Part shown: positions 50,516 through 60,138 of the stretch, piece after piece | How the letters are laid out: every line of letters starts with the position of its first letter | Position numbering within the stretch: the stretch's first letter is position 1 | DNA from: Amycolatopsis sp. MtRt-6 | GTDB taxonomy: Bacteria; Actinomycetota; Actinomycetes; Mycobacteriales; Pseudonocardiaceae | Length of the DNA stretch: 64,000 nucleotides | Assembly (NCBI RefSeq): GCF_017308975.1 | Contig: NZ_JADWPD010000019.1 | Span: 143,528-207,527, forward strand | Direction of reading: 5' to 3' | Made by a program: the position numbers and the translations under genes | The notes under the pieces: model-generated | Databases searched by the model: none | Told to the model about the DNA's origin: nothing | The model's input: only the letters and a program-made list of their open reading frames with translations

Positions 50516-51063
50516 AGCACGTCGACCGGATCGCCGAGGGACGTCTGCGCGCGGCGCGCCCGTGGCGATCGTCCCGGCAGGCTGATTTCCTGGGCCTTGA
50601 CGGTCGCCTCCAGCAGGACGGTCGCCAGCGCCTCGGCTTCCTGCTCGTACTCGTTGTCGTACGAGGTGCGGCGGCGCAACGACCTGCGGATGACATCCGG
50701 AGGGATGTCGGGCAGCAGCTGGCGCCACATCGCGTCGTCGCCCTCGTCCGAAGGGTGATCGGCAAGAAGGTGGCCGAGCTCGTGGGCGATGATGTGCTCC
50801 TGGTGGAACCGTGTCGTGCCCGCTCGCTGGTAGAGGATGATGTCGGCCGCCGTTGTCTTGATCCACAGGCCGAACGGTCCCGGGACCTCCATCGGGATGC
50901 CCAGCAGGCGGATCGGTTTTCCACGGTGCTCGCCGAGCCGGGTACAGATCTCGGCCATCGGCGTCGGGCCTTCGACACCGGCGGCGTGAAGCTCGGATCG
51001 CAGCCGGCGCCGCAGGCCGGCTGTCCGCCGAGCGCGACGCACGCGCTGAACAAGGCTGCCCAC
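50512..51063 (-). CDS. ImmA/IrrE-family metallopeptidase
   Basis: A 183-residue protein with the zinc-peptidase motif HELGHLLADHP (HExxH) in a setting typical of IrrE/ImmA (FHQEHIIAHELGHLL, then EYEQEAEALATVLLE with the third zinc-ligand glutamate). ImmA-type peptidases cleave a partner XRE repressor to relieve repression, for example during induction of mobile elements or stress genes. The XRE gene directly upstream is the expected target. GTG at 51063 with GGGAGGACC upstream. Confidence 0.85.
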   Translation of the reverse strand: MGSLVQRVRRARRTAGLRRRLRSELHAAGVEGPTPMAEICTRLGEHRGKPIRLLGIPMEVPGPFGLWIKTTAADIILYQRAGTTRFHQEHIIAHELGHLLADHPSDEGDDAMWRQLLPDIPPDVIRRSLRRRTSYDNEYEQEAEALATVLLEATVKAQEISLPGRSPRARRAQTSLGDPVDVL

Positions 51064-51145
51064 GACGGTCCTCCCAGCCCGTAGTTGATCACCTGTGAAC
51101 GATCGTTGCAGATCAGACGTGGTGTTCGGCACCTTGGACGGCAAG

Positions 51146-51571
51146 TCACCCGGACGTGTGATTTTCGCTGTCGCGGCTGGCTTGGAAGTCGATGAAGTCC
51201 AGGACAGTGGACAGGGCGTTCGGTGACAGCTCGCTCGCCCGGAAGGCGAGGTCGCTGATGCCTTGCCGGGACAGCCGGGCGAGGAGGGCGTACTGGCTCT
51301 GGATCTCGCGGGCGCGCTCGCTGGTGCCGAAGTATTCCAGCTCGACACCGAGATTCGTGGCAAGCAGCTGGGTGAGCCGAAGGCTGGGCTCGTTGGAGCC
51401 CTTGATCAAGCCGTAGAGGTGGCTCTTGGAAATGCTGACCTCTTCGGCGACCTCAGCCACCGTGTAGGGTCGCCCGTCGTCGTGCTTCTTTAGGCGAATC
51501 AGCCGTTCGAGCAGCACCCCGAATGGTTCTACGTCGCCGAGCGCGGGCCCGGTTGGTTCGGACACGCCCAC
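51146..51571 (-). CDS. XRE-family repressor, ImmA partner
   Basis: A 141-residue regulator with a helix-turn-helix at about 35-90 (YTVAEVAEEVSISKSHLYGL, then SLRLTQLLATNLGVELEYFG) and a helical C-terminus. It lies 82 bases upstream of the ImmA/IrrE gene and is the likely substrate of that peptidase. It should repress its own operon (XRE, peptidase, membrane protein, DDN-like enzyme). Confidence 0.83.
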   Translation of the reverse strand: MGVSEPTGPALGDVEPFGVLLERLIRLKKHDDGRPYTVAEVAEEVSISKSHLYGLIKGSNEPSLRLTQLLATNLGVELEYFGTSERAREIQSQYALLARLSRQGISDLAFRASELSPNALSTVLDFIDFQASRDSENHTSG

Positions 51572-51785
51572 CCCCTTCGAACCGGAGTCCGAAATACTGG
51601 ACTATTGGTCGCAGAGCGTCCGGTTTGGTTGACTCTCCGTCCGGCGTTTCGTACCGTTCTTGTTGATCATTCCAACGTATCGGACACCGGGAAGTCCAGG
51701 AACTGCTGAAGCCCATTGTCGCTCGATCGGGTCCCCGCCCAGGTAGACGCGTCATCGGACGCGATCAGGTGCGCGGGGAGGCGCG

Positions 51786-54086
51786 ATGAGGACGATCGAC
51801 AGCTTCGCAGCGGCGGTGCACCGCAAGCGGAGAGAACGAGGTCTCACACTCGGCGAGGTCGCGACGAAGGCGGGCTACAGCGCGAGCTACCTCTCGAAGC
51901 TGCTGCACGGCCACCGCACGCTCCTGCCAGCCGTAGTCCACGACCTCGACACCGCACTGGCGGCCGACGGCGAACTGGACAAGATCGCAGCAGCACAACG
52001 TGGTGACGCGAGCCCGGTTGCGCGTCCCGTCCAGCTGCCGGCCGCGCCCGCGGACTTCGTTGGCCGCGGCGAACAACTGCAGGCCATGGACCGTGCGCTG
52101 GTGACGCAGGGGCGCCCGGGTGCCACCGTCACCGTCGTCATTGAAGGCGGCTTCTGGACGGGCAAGACCGCACTCGCAGTGCACTGGGCCGCCGGCGTTC
52201 AAGCCCGCTTCCCAGGTGGGTGCCTGTTCGCCGACCTGCGAGGCCTCGCCCCCGGTGCACCAGCTGACCCGGAAGAAGTCCTGGACGGATTCCTGCTGGC
52301 ACTCGGCGTCAGCCCGGACGAGCTCGGTAGGTCCAGCCTGCAGGCCCGAATAGCCCGGTATCGCTCGCTGCTCGCCGAGCGGCCCGCGGTCGTGCTCCTC
52401 GACAACGTCGCCGACTACCGGCAAGCCGAGTGGCTCCTGCCCGGCGCCGGCAGTGTCGTGCTGGCAACCAGCCGGGAACGGCAGTCCGGGCTGCTGGCGC
52501 GCACGGGAGGCACAGTGATCGAGCTGCCGCCCCTGACGGTCGGACAAGGCCTCGAACTGCTCGGACGCCGCATCGGCGAAGCCCGAATGCGAGCCAGCGC
52601 AAGCGCCGCCGAACTCGTCGTCGAGCGGTGCGGCCGCTTACCGATGGCCGTTCTCGTCGCTGCCGAGCACCTCCAGCGGCACCGCGAGACGTCCTTGACC
52701 GAACTGGCCGAGCGCCTGGATTCCGAGAAGACTCGCCTCGATCTCTTCACGTCGAACGATCCGGCGGTGAACATCCACGGCGTAGTCGACGTCTCGTACC
52801 TGGCTCTGCCCGCGATGGTCAGGCGGGTGTTCCGGTATCTCGGCATCGGCCCGGCCAACGTCATCGGGCCCGAGTCGGTGGCCGTGCTCGCCGATCTGGA
52901 TGTCGAGCGTGCCGAAGAGGCGCTCCGGATTCTTGCCGAGGCGCACCTGCTGGAGTCGTTGCCGGACGGCCGGTACCGGATCGGCTTTCTGCTGCGGGCT
53001 TACGCACACCAACGGGCTCTGGTGGAGGAGAAGCTCTCCGAGGTCGAGCGGGCTCACGACCGGACACTGCGGTGGTACGCCGCCGCAGCTTGGGAAGCGA
53101 ACAACACGTTGTTCCCCAACTGGGCGGACAGCGGCTTGACCCCGAGGAACCCATCCGGAGTCGCCCCGACGTCGTTCAAGGCGGGCGGGTTCGAGTCTGC
53201 GATGCTCTGGTGCGAGCGGGAGGTGTCGACTGCTCTGCAGGTCGCGCGCAACGCCCAGACCCACGGCGCGAAGGACATCTTGTGGCAGCTGCCGACGGCG
53301 TTCCTGCCGTACTTCGTGCTGACCCGCAGCTGGAACACCTGGTTGGTCGCGGCCCATGACGGGCTCGCCGCGGCACATGCGGCCGGCAGCGAGGCCGGGA
53401 TCGCTCGAAGCCTCGAGGCACTCGGCTGGGTCGAACACGAGCTGGGCCGGACCGACGAGGGCATCCTGCACCTCGAGGAGGCTCTTCGCCGTCACGCCGA
53501 ACTCGGCGACGACCGGTCACGCGCCTGGACCGCGTACGGGCTCGGGCTCGCTTACGCCAGTTGCGGGCTTACCGACGAGTCGCGCGAAGTCCACGAACTC
53601 GCCGATCGCTTGTTCGTCGATTCCGGGACCAAGATCGGGCTGGCGGTGAACCGGGCTGCCCTCGCCGATGCCTGTGATCTCGTCGGCCAGACGGACAAAG
53701 CGATGGAGTACGCGCTCGACGCCCTGAACCGTGCGCAGACGTTCACGTCGAAAGCCGTCCTCGGCATCGCGCACCAACGTATCGGTGTGCTGCTCAGCCG
53801 GCGCGGCCACCACCGTTCGGCGCTCAAGCACTTCGACGAGGCCCTGGCCGTCCGCGGCCGGAGCTGGCAGCGCTGGGGAGCCGCCGAGACGCTGATCTCG
53901 CGAGCGGAGGCACTGCACCAGCTGGGGCAAGTCGAGCAAGCGCGCGAAACGTACCTGCAGAGCCTTGAGATCCTCGACGCTATCCGCGACGTACGGGCTC
54001 TGGATGTTCGCACGCGGTTGGCTTCCTTGGAGGCGTGCAGCGTCCGATCGGCTGGTTGGACACGTCGAACCTCAGCCACTGCCTAG
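51786..54086 (+). CDS. XRE/NB-ARC/TPR regulator (STAND protein)
   Basis: A 766-residue protein: N-terminal XRE helix-turn-helix (about 8-65, VHRKRRERGLTLGEVATKAG, YSASYLSKLLHGHRTL), an NB-ARC-type NTPase (about 85-340, P-loop EGGFWTGKTAL, Walker B-like PAVVLLDNVADY, GSVVLATSRE sensor, LPMAV), a winged-helix region and about six tetratricopeptide repeats (about 500-745). These STAND regulators switch on nucleotide exchange and often control secondary metabolism or development. It lacks an OmpR/SARP DNA-binding domain, relying on the XRE motif. A role as a defence sensor cannot be excluded. Confidence 0.85.
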   Translation: MRTIDSFAAAVHRKRRERGLTLGEVATKAGYSASYLSKLLHGHRTLLPAVVHDLDTALAADGELDKIAAAQRGDASPVARPVQLPAAPADFVGRGEQLQAMDRALVTQGRPGATVTVVIEGGFWTGKTALAVHWAAGVQARFPGGCLFADLRGLAPGAPADPEEVLDGFLLALGVSPDELGRSSLQARIARYRSLLAERPAVVLLDNVADYRQAEWLLPGAGSVVLATSRERQSGLLARTGGTVIELPPLTVGQGLELLGRRIGEARMRASASAAELVVERCGRLPMAVLVAAEHLQRHRETSLTELAERLDSEKTRLDLFTSNDPAVNIHGVVDVSYLALPAMVRRVFRYLGIGPANVIGPESVAVLADLDVERAEEALRILAEAHLLESLPDGRYRIGFLLRAYAHQRALVEEKLSEVERAHDRTLRWYAAAAWEANNTLFPNWADSGLTPRNPSGVAPTSFKAGGFESAMLWCEREVSTALQVARNAQTHGAKDILWQLPTAFLPYFVLTRSWNTWLVAAHDGLAAAHAAGSEAGIARSLEALGWVEHELGRTDEGILHLEEALRRHAELGDDRSRAWTAYGLGLAYASCGLTDESREVHELADRLFVDSGTKIGLAVNRAALADACDLVGQTDKAMEYALDALNRAQTFTSKAVLGIAHQRIGVLLSRRGHHRSALKHFDEALAVRGRSWQRWGAAETLISRAEALHQLGQVEQARETYLQSLEILDAIRDVRALDVRTRLASLEACSVRSAGWTRRTSATA

Positions 54087-54836
54087 CGAATCGCCACGCT
54101 GGGGGCGCGGTCCGCGTATCGCGTGTGCGCCGGGGGGACACGAAGACCGATGCGGTAGCCAGGCAGGCGGCCGCGGAGAGCGGTGCCCTACCGCAAACCT
54201 CGTCGGCCCGGTACGCGCGGAAGGCGCTTGACGCGATACATGACAGCGCGCCGACCTTCGCGGTGGTCGAGATACGGGACACGCCTTCGGGCGACCCCGA
54301 GGCCGTCACGATGCACCTCGTCTTCCGGGTGCACCACGACGGTTCCCAGGACGAGCTGTTTCCCGAGAAGCCGGTGACGGCGTGCTACGACGTCGGCTAC
54401 AACTTCCGCGGCCTGGAGCGCGAGTCGAGCCGACGGGACTGCCCGGTGGGAGCCACGCCGCTCGATCCGCCGCCGATCCCGCTGCGGGAAGTGCCGAACA
54501 GCTTCGACCCCGCCTTGCAGTCGGTGCTCACCGGGCTCCCCTCGACCGTGACCGAGAACGAGCGACGCTGGTGTGGCGTCCCTTGTAGGACCAGGTCCAG
54601 TCCGGTGAAGTCCCATGCACGGCGACGACCGCCCTGGACCGGCAGGGAACCACTCCTCCGCGCTGACGCTCGATCCTGAAAAGGATTATCAGCTTGACAC
54701 GACCGGCACAGCAGCGGCACTGAATCGGCACAACGCTGGGTTGCCAGATCGGTTCCTCAAAAGTTAGCCGAGGTCCAAAGTGGATTTATCGGAGCCATCG
54801 GATTTCGACTGGCTCAAGGAAATCCATGGAGGAACG
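54087..54836. other. 750-bp gap holding a degraded hypothetical gene
   Basis: On the plus strand about 54122-54560 there is protein-like sequence in one frame (ALDAIHDSAPTFAVVEIRDT, VTMHLVFRVHHDG, CYDVGYNFRGL), similar in feel to small exported actinomycete proteins. It has no signal peptide or binding site, and its end runs into noise, so it is probably a decayed gene lacking its 5' end. The remaining bases up to 54836 are A+T-richer and likely contain the promoter of the next gene. Confidence 0.45.
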
Positions 54837-55175
54837 ATGAGTCCGCGAACTCTGCGCTCCAAGATCACTCGTGTTCTAGGCGTCTCGGCAGCGGCAGCGG
54901 CCGCGTGCGTGGTTGCCGCAAATCCCGCGGCTGCCGCACCTGGCGTCCAGCTCCGTGAGCAGTGTGGCTACCTGGGCTGGGGTGAATACCGGCACTGTGA
55001 CGGTGGCACCGGATCTCGGGTGGATCTGGACGTCCAGGATATCTGGGGCAACCTCTACCGCTACTGCGTCGGCCCCGGGACGACCGACCTGCAGCCTGTC
55101 ATCCGGTGGAGGGTGACCGGCGCTTGGTGGAACGGCGGCGTCGGTTGCTACCCGGGCTACGAGGGCCCGGCGTAA
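54837..55175 (+). CDS. secreted DUF6355-like protein
   Basis: A 112-residue protein with a clear Sec signal peptide (basic start, hydrophobic VLGVSAAAAAACVVAANPAA, cleavage after AAAA near residue 34) and a mature part of about 78 residues with four cysteines (CGYLGWGEYRHCDGG, YRYCVG, GCYPGYEG), likely two disulfides. This matches actinomycete DUF6355 proteins, often annotated near natural-product genes; their function is not known. The ATG follows GGAGGAACG. Confidence 0.8.
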   Translation: MSPRTLRSKITRVLGVSAAAAAACVVAANPAAAAPGVQLREQCGYLGWGEYRHCDGGTGSRVDLDVQDIWGNLYRYCVGPGTTDLQPVIRWRVTGAWWNGGVGCYPGYEGPA

Positions 55176-55629
55176 CCGCAGACTTGAGGACGTCTCCCAG
55201 TCCTCGGCCAGTCGACGCGGTGGGCGTCCTTGCCCCTCTGCGGCGCCCTCCGCGTCGGCGTTGATCGCCGAACCCCAGAGCGGTACCGGCCAGCTGTGCA
55301 AGCACAACGATCCGAGGTAACCGATGTTCGACCCAGTCGATGACCGCACCGAGCCACCAGGACTGCGCGACGCCAGCTGGCTGCCGCAGTACCGTCTTGA
55401 TGATCGAGCCGGCAGCTCCCAGCACCAGGTTGACAGTCGCGCCCCGCACGGCGAGGCAGGCATTCACGATGCCACCGGCATTGCGCTCGCGCTGATCTCC
55501 GTCCCCGCCGGCCCATGCTGGCCAGCGCGACGCCCCGGCGCGCCGCTCGTCCTTCCAATGAGTGAACCTCCGCCGCAGTGGTGTTCCGGGCCCGGCGGCC
55601 AGCTGATCATCGTAACGGGAGGGGAGTCC
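55176..55629. other. 454-bp gap with a possible minus-strand ORF
   Basis: On the minus strand at about 55470-55220 there is a hydrophobic, protein-like reading (VNACLAVRGATVNLVLGAAG, IIKTVLRQPAGVAQ, IVVLAQLAGTALGFG) that could be a small membrane protein gene or a remnant, starting perhaps at a GTG at 55467. No good binding site is seen and no plus-strand gene competes until 55630. I cannot decide between the two readings. Confidence 0.3.
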
Positions 55630-56184
55630 ATGAACCTGCGTGAAGCCGTCCATGCCACCATCGCTTCGTCTGCGGCCGTCGTCTTGCTCGGGGCCTGCAG
55701 CGCGACCGAACCGAGCCGACCGGCGTCGTCGAGCACGTCGACGGCCACAACCGTGGTCCCGCGCCCGGCCGACCTTGCGAAAGAGCGCGCGACGGCCGCA
55801 TACCTCGGCATGTGGCAAGACATGGCCGACGCCGCCGTGACCTCGGACTGGCAGTCGCCCAAACTCGCGCAGAACGCTACAGCCGACGCGCTGTCGAGGA
55901 TCTCCCGCGGCCTCTACGCTGATCACTTCAACGGCCTCGTCACCAAGGGGCATCCCATCAACCACCCCACCGTCGAATCCGTCGAGCCTGCTGCGGCTCC
56001 GACGACGGTCAACCTTGTGGACTGCGGCGACGACAGCCAATGGCTCAAATACCGTGCCGATAACGGTCAACCGGCCAATGACGGCCCTTCTGGGCGACGC
56101 CACATCAATGCCATGGTGAAGAAGGCCGTGGACGGCTCATGGAAGGTCGTCGACTTTGCGATCCGGGACGTGGGCACGTGTTGA
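55630..56184 (+). CDS. lipoprotein, unknown function
   Basis: A 184-residue protein with a lipoprotein signal (SSAAVVLLGACSATEP, lipobox Cys near residue 23), a Ser/Thr/Pro linker and a small mature domain of the SnoaL/NTF2-like size with two cysteines (VDCGDD and the C-terminal GTC). Gly-Gly-Ala-Gly-Gly-type binding site (GGGAGGGGAG region) precedes the ATG. Its stop overlaps the start of the next gene, which belongs with the pilus locus, so it may be part of that operon. Confidence 0.75.
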   Translation: MNLREAVHATIASSAAVVLLGACSATEPSRPASSSTSTATTVVPRPADLAKERATAAYLGMWQDMADAAVTSDWQSPKLAQNATADALSRISRGLYADHFNGLVTKGHPINHPTVESVEPAAAPTTVNLVDCGDDSQWLKYRADNGQPANDGPSGRRHINAMVKKAVDGSWKVVDFAIRDVGTC

Positions 56185-57146
56185 TGCGAGCCCCAGTTGT
56201 CGGCGGGGTAGTGGTCGCAATGCTCTTGGCTTCGGCCGCAGAAGCCATGGGCGGTGGTTGGGGATCTGTCGATTGCGCCCAACAGTCTTCGCCGTACTGC
56301 GAGCTAGGAGCCGGTCGTAATGGCGGGAAGACACCGCCTGCAGTTCCGGGTGAGCCGGCGCAACCTCATCCGGCGCCGGGGCAACCGCGACCCTGGGGCG
56401 ACAGCATCATCGGCGGCAATGACACGGCGGCGAAGTGCTCATATGTCCGGAGCAACTACCAGCCTCCGGCGAACGGCGTGCAGACCATCGCGTTCCACGG
56501 CGTGCGGCGAAACGGCGCCTCGGTGCTTTTCGCGGAGTTCAGGCGTCAACAGCCGACCGGTTCCTGGTACATCTACCGGTGTTCCGGCCCAGGTGTGCAC
56601 GACGGCCTGTATCGGGCTCCGATCTGGCTCCCGGACGGCCAAGTTCCGGTTGCCGCCGCGTTGCCTTCGCCGCAAGAGCTGGCCGACCAGGCGCGGGCCC
56701 AGCTGCGGTTGCCGACACCCCGGATCGAGGCGAATCCGCCCAACGACAAGCTCGTGAGCCTGCCGACCTGGATGTGGCTGGACCGCAGTGGCTGGAACAC
56801 GCGGCAGGCCACCGCTGCCGTACCGGGCGTGTCGGTCACCGCGGTGGCCACACCGGCCACGGTCTCGTGGTCGATGGGCGACGGTGAGGACGTGACCTGC
56901 TCGGGTCCCGGAAGTCCCTACCCGGCCGGTGGAGATCCGCGGGCGCCTTCGCCTGACTGCGGCCACACCTACCGCCGATCGTCCGCTGCGGTGCCAGGGC
57001 AACACTTCGCCGTCAAGGCAACCGTGCACTGGACGGTGACCTGGTCGGGTGCCGGAGCCAGCGGCACCTTCCCGGATCTGACGACTTCGGCGACCGCGGC
57101 TTTCCGCGTCGCCGAAGTGCAGGCACTCGGTACCGGTCACCGCTGA
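56184..57146 (+). CDS. exported protein of the pilus locus
   Basis: A 320-residue exported protein: signal peptide about 1-22 (VVGGVVVAMLLASAAEA), a Pro-rich region, and a beta-rich C-terminal part (VSVTAVATPATVSWSMGDGE ... CGHTYRRSS) that resembles a PKD-like fold. Similar proteins stand at the head of Tad loci in actinomycetes. It could be an exported or surface component; no catalytic motif is seen. The ATG overlaps the lipoprotein stop by one base (TGATG); an upstream in-frame GTG and TTG are weaker choices. Confidence 0.7.
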   Translation: MRAPVVGGVVVAMLLASAAEAMGGGWGSVDCAQQSSPYCELGAGRNGGKTPPAVPGEPAQPHPAPGQPRPWGDSIIGGNDTAAKCSYVRSNYQPPANGVQTIAFHGVRRNGASVLFAEFRRQQPTGSWYIYRCSGPGVHDGLYRAPIWLPDGQVPVAAALPSPQELADQARAQLRLPTPRIEANPPNDKLVSLPTWMWLDRSGWNTRQATAAVPGVSVTAVATPATVSWSMGDGEDVTCSGPGSPYPAGGDPRAPSPDCGHTYRRSSAAVPGQHFAVKATVHWTVTWSGAGASGTFPDLTTSATAAFRVAEVQALGTGHR

Positions 57147-57245
57147 CACCAACCATTTCCGCGAACGAACGAATCCAATTCTTGCTGCGCGTCAACGCTT
57201 TCGGTGATGCGCGGCGCGGTCGAACCATGCCTGGGGAGGCACGTC

Positions 57246-57947
57246 ATGACCAGCACGAGTCAACGTAGTTCCGGAGCCGACGTGGGTGCCGTGGCCTGGT
57301 TGGGGAAGAACGGTCGGCTCGCTGCCGTACCGACCGGTCGCCGGGCGCGACGGCGCTTGCCGCATCTGCTGGTGGGTGTCCTGCTCGTCGTAGTCTGCGT
57401 CGGTGGGGCGCTGTGGTGGGCAGCCAGCGCTCACGACCGCGTTTCGGTCCTGGCCATCGCCCGGCCCGTGAACGTCGGACACGTTCTCGAGCTAGCCGAC
57501 GTTCACCAGGTCGAAATTTCTGTCGCCGACGGAGTTGCCACCATTCCGGCTGACCAGGCGGGCACCGTGCTTGGCAAGCCGATGGCCACCAGCCTCACCG
57601 CCGGCGCGCTGCTCACCCCAGGCAGCCTTGGGCCCTCGACGATCCCCGCCTCCGGCAAGGCGGTTGTGGCGGTGGGCCTCAAGACAGGCCAGTTCCCGCT
57701 CGAACTCGTTCCGGGAGCCCCTGTCCTCGTCGTGGTTGCGGCGTCTTCGTCGACGACGGCGCTTCCGACCGTACAAGGCAGCGGCGACGGGCCGACCTGG
57801 CCGGCGACGGTGACCGGCGTGGCGCGGGCCGAGAACGACCAGACGACGGTGATCTCGCTGCAGATGCCCAGCGCCACCGCGCCGGCGCTCGCACGCGTGC
57901 CGGCCGGACAGGTCACGCTGGTCATGCTCGCGGGTGGTGAGCGCTGA
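57246..57947 (+). CDS. cpaB: SAF-domain protein, CpaB/RcpC-like
   Basis: A 233-residue protein with one transmembrane helix (about 39-60, LPHLLVGVLLVVVCVGGALWW) and an extracytoplasmic SAF domain (about 68-150; VLAIARPVNVGHVLELADVH, then LTAGALLTPGSL). CpaB/RcpC proteins help assemble Flp pili at the outer face. Its stop overlaps the start of the TadZ-like gene (TGATG). GGGAGGC precedes the ATG. Confidence 0.8.
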   Translation: MTSTSQRSSGADVGAVAWLGKNGRLAAVPTGRRARRRLPHLLVGVLLVVVCVGGALWWAASAHDRVSVLAIARPVNVGHVLELADVHQVEISVADGVATIPADQAGTVLGKPMATSLTAGALLTPGSLGPSTIPASGKAVVAVGLKTGQFPLELVPGAPVLVVVAASSSTTALPTVQGSGDGPTWPATVTGVARAENDQTTVISLQMPSATAPALARVPAGQVTLVMLAGGER

Positions 57948-58789
57948 TGTTGATCGTCCTGACCAGCGTGAAGGGCTCACCCGGCGTCACCACCTTCACC
58001 GTGGCGCTGGCCGCGAACTGGCCGGCCACCGTCCGCCGGCTGGTGGTCGAGTGCGACCCGGCCGGGGGAGACCTTGGCCAGCGTTTCGGGCTCGCGCCGT
58101 CGCCTGGCCTGCTCAGCCTCGCCGCCGCGGCGCGCCAGCCCATCGAGGCCAATGCCGTTTGGAATCACACGCAGCTCCTCACCGACGGGCTGTCGGTCGT
58201 TCCCGGACCAGCTGGTGGACCACAAGCTCGTGCGGCGTTGAGCACTTTGGTGCCGGCCGGCTCGCCACTTCACCGGGCTGCGCGCGAGCCCGGGGTGGTG
58301 GTGTTCGCCGACTGCGGGCGACTGGACCCCGGATCGCCAGCAGAGCCGATGATCCGGCAAGCCGATGCGCTGCTCCTGATCGCTGGCACGCACCAAGACG
58401 AACTTGCGCACCTGGCGGCCCGGCTTCCGGAACTCGGCCGGGCAGCCGCTCGTCCGTCGCTCGTCCTCGCAGGCCTGGGCCACCCGACGAAGGAAGTCGA
58501 GCAGCAGCTCGGCATCCCGGTCATGGCCCGGATCCCTTACGACCCGACCGCGGCCACGAGCCTGACCGGGCACGCGATCCCGGGACGCACACGCAAAGGC
58601 GGCCTCGTCCGAACCGCCGTCGAGGTGGCACGAACCCTCGCGGCAGGAGGGGCATCGATAAGAACTCCCGGACCGGCCTTCGGGCGGCACGTGCCGGGCG
58701 TCCCACCCCAGCGTGTCCCGGCGTACGGGGTCCGGATCGCACCTGACCTCCCCGAAGTCGGGCTGCCCGGAGAGGAGGTCTCGCCATGA
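57947..58789 (+). CDS. tadZ: TadZ/CpaE-like MinD-family ATPase
   Basis: A 280-residue ParA/MinD-type protein: deviant Walker A KGSPGVTTFTVAL at about 9-21, VVECDPAGGDLGQRFGL, and a central adenine-proximal segment. It lacks the receiver domain of longer CpaE proteins. TadZ localises the pilus machine at the pole. It is coupled on both sides (TGATG before, ATGA after). Confidence 0.8.
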   Translation: MLIVLTSVKGSPGVTTFTVALAANWPATVRRLVVECDPAGGDLGQRFGLAPSPGLLSLAAAARQPIEANAVWNHTQLLTDGLSVVPGPAGGPQARAALSTLVPAGSPLHRAAREPGVVVFADCGRLDPGSPAEPMIRQADALLLIAGTHQDELAHLAARLPELGRAAARPSLVLAGLGHPTKEVEQQLGIPVMARIPYDPTAATSLTGHAIPGRTRKGGLVRTAVEVARTLAAGGASIRTPGPAFGRHVPGVPPQRVPAYGVRIAPDLPEVGLPGEEVSP

Positions 58790-60138
58790 CCGTGCTCGAC
58801 GAACATCGCCGCCCGTCTGCGACCAGCCCGGAGACGCGGCTTCGCGCTGTCTTCCACCACGCGCTGGCTACCGAGTTGCCGCACCGGGCCGAAGTGGAGA
58901 GCACCCCGATGACGGCTGAGCGCCGTCGGGAGCTCGCCCGGGAGCTCCTGCGGTCCGCAGGAGCTGCGCACAGCGAGGCTGAACTGCAGGCCGGCCGTGT
59001 GCTGCTGCCGCCAGGCGAGGAGAGGCGAGTCGCCGAGGCCGTGCTCGACGAGGTCTTCGGGCTCGGCGGGCTGCAGCCGTTGCTGGCGAACCCGAAGGTC
59101 GAGACGATCAACGTCAACCGCTTCGACCGGGTCTTCGTCCAGTACGCCGACGGCTCGCGGGCGCAGGTCGCGCCGGTCGCGGCCTCGAACGACGAGCTGA
59201 CCGACCTGGTCCGGACGCTGGCGGCCCGCGCCTCCTCGGAGGAGCGCCGCTTCGACCGGGGCTCGCCTGCGCTGAACCTCCAGCTACCCGGAGGCGAGCG
59301 GCTCTTCGCCGTGCTCGGGCTCACCGCCGAAGGCGTGACGGCGTGCTCGATCCGCCGGCACGGCTATTTGACCACGAGCCTGGCCCAGCTGCGTCGACGC
59401 GGCACCCTCGACGTCGGCCTCGAGCGGTTCGTGCGTGCTCTCGTCCGGGCGCGCAAGAACATCCTCATCACCGGCGGCGCCGGGTTCGGCAAGACGACCT
59501 TGCTGCGCGCGATGGCCGCTGAGATGGACCCGTTGGAGCGCATCGTCACCGTCGAGGACGCCTTCGAGCTCGGTCTCGGGCTCGACCCGCAGCTGCACGC
59601 CGACGTCACGGCGCTGCAGGCCCGTGAGGCGAACATCGAGGGCGCCGGCGCGATCAGTCAGGCCGAGCTCGTCCGCTGGGGCCTGCGGATGTCGCCGGAC
59701 CGCGTCATCGTCGGTGAGATTCGCGGGCCCGAGGTCATCCCGATGTGCAACGCGATGTCCCAGGGCAACGACGGCTCGATGGCGACCTTGCACGCGAGCA
59801 GCTCGAGGATCGCCTTCACCCGGCTCGCCTCCTACGCCGCGCAGAGCGCGGAACGGCTGTCGCTGGAGGCGACCGCGCTGCTGGTGGCCTCCAGCGTGCA
59901 CTTCGTCGTGCACCTGGACAAAGCTACTGACCGCACGACTCGGGTGATCTCCTCGATTCGCGAGGTCGTCGACGCCGACGGCAACTCGGTCGTCTCCAAC
60001 GAGGTGTACCGCCCCGGCGCCGACCGCCGGGCTCGCCCAGCCGCCGGAGCGCTCCGCGCGGACACCCTGGACGACCTCATCGAGGCCGGGTTCGATCCCG
60101 AGCTGCTAGCCGAGCCGAACGGGTGGTGGGCGACATGA
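58786..60138 (+). CDS. tadA: TadA/CpaF pilus assembly ATPase
   Basis: A 450-residue secretion ATPase: N-terminal helical domain, then Walker A GGAGFGKTTLLRAM near residue 227, the Asp box IVTVEDAFEL, Walker B RVIVGEIRGPEV and a His box GNDGSMATLHASS. It energises pilus extension (and perhaps retraction) through the TadB/TadC platform. The start overlaps the upstream stop (ATGA). Confidence 0.9.
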   Translation: MTVLDEHRRPSATSPETRLRAVFHHALATELPHRAEVESTPMTAERRRELARELLRSAGAAHSEAELQAGRVLLPPGEERRVAEAVLDEVFGLGGLQPLLANPKVETINVNRFDRVFVQYADGSRAQVAPVAASNDELTDLVRTLAARASSEERRFDRGSPALNLQLPGGERLFAVLGLTAEGVTACSIRRHGYLTTSLAQLRRRGTLDVGLERFVRALVRARKNILITGGAGFGKTTLLRAMAAEMDPLERIVTVEDAFELGLGLDPQLHADVTALQAREANIEGAGAISQAELVRWGLRMSPDRVIVGEIRGPEVIPMCNAMSQGNDGSMATLHASSSRIAFTRLASYAAQSAERLSLEATALLVASSVHFVVHLDKATDRTTRVISSIREVVDADGNSVVSNEVYRPGADRRARPAAGALRADTLDDLIEAGFDPELLAEPNGWWAT

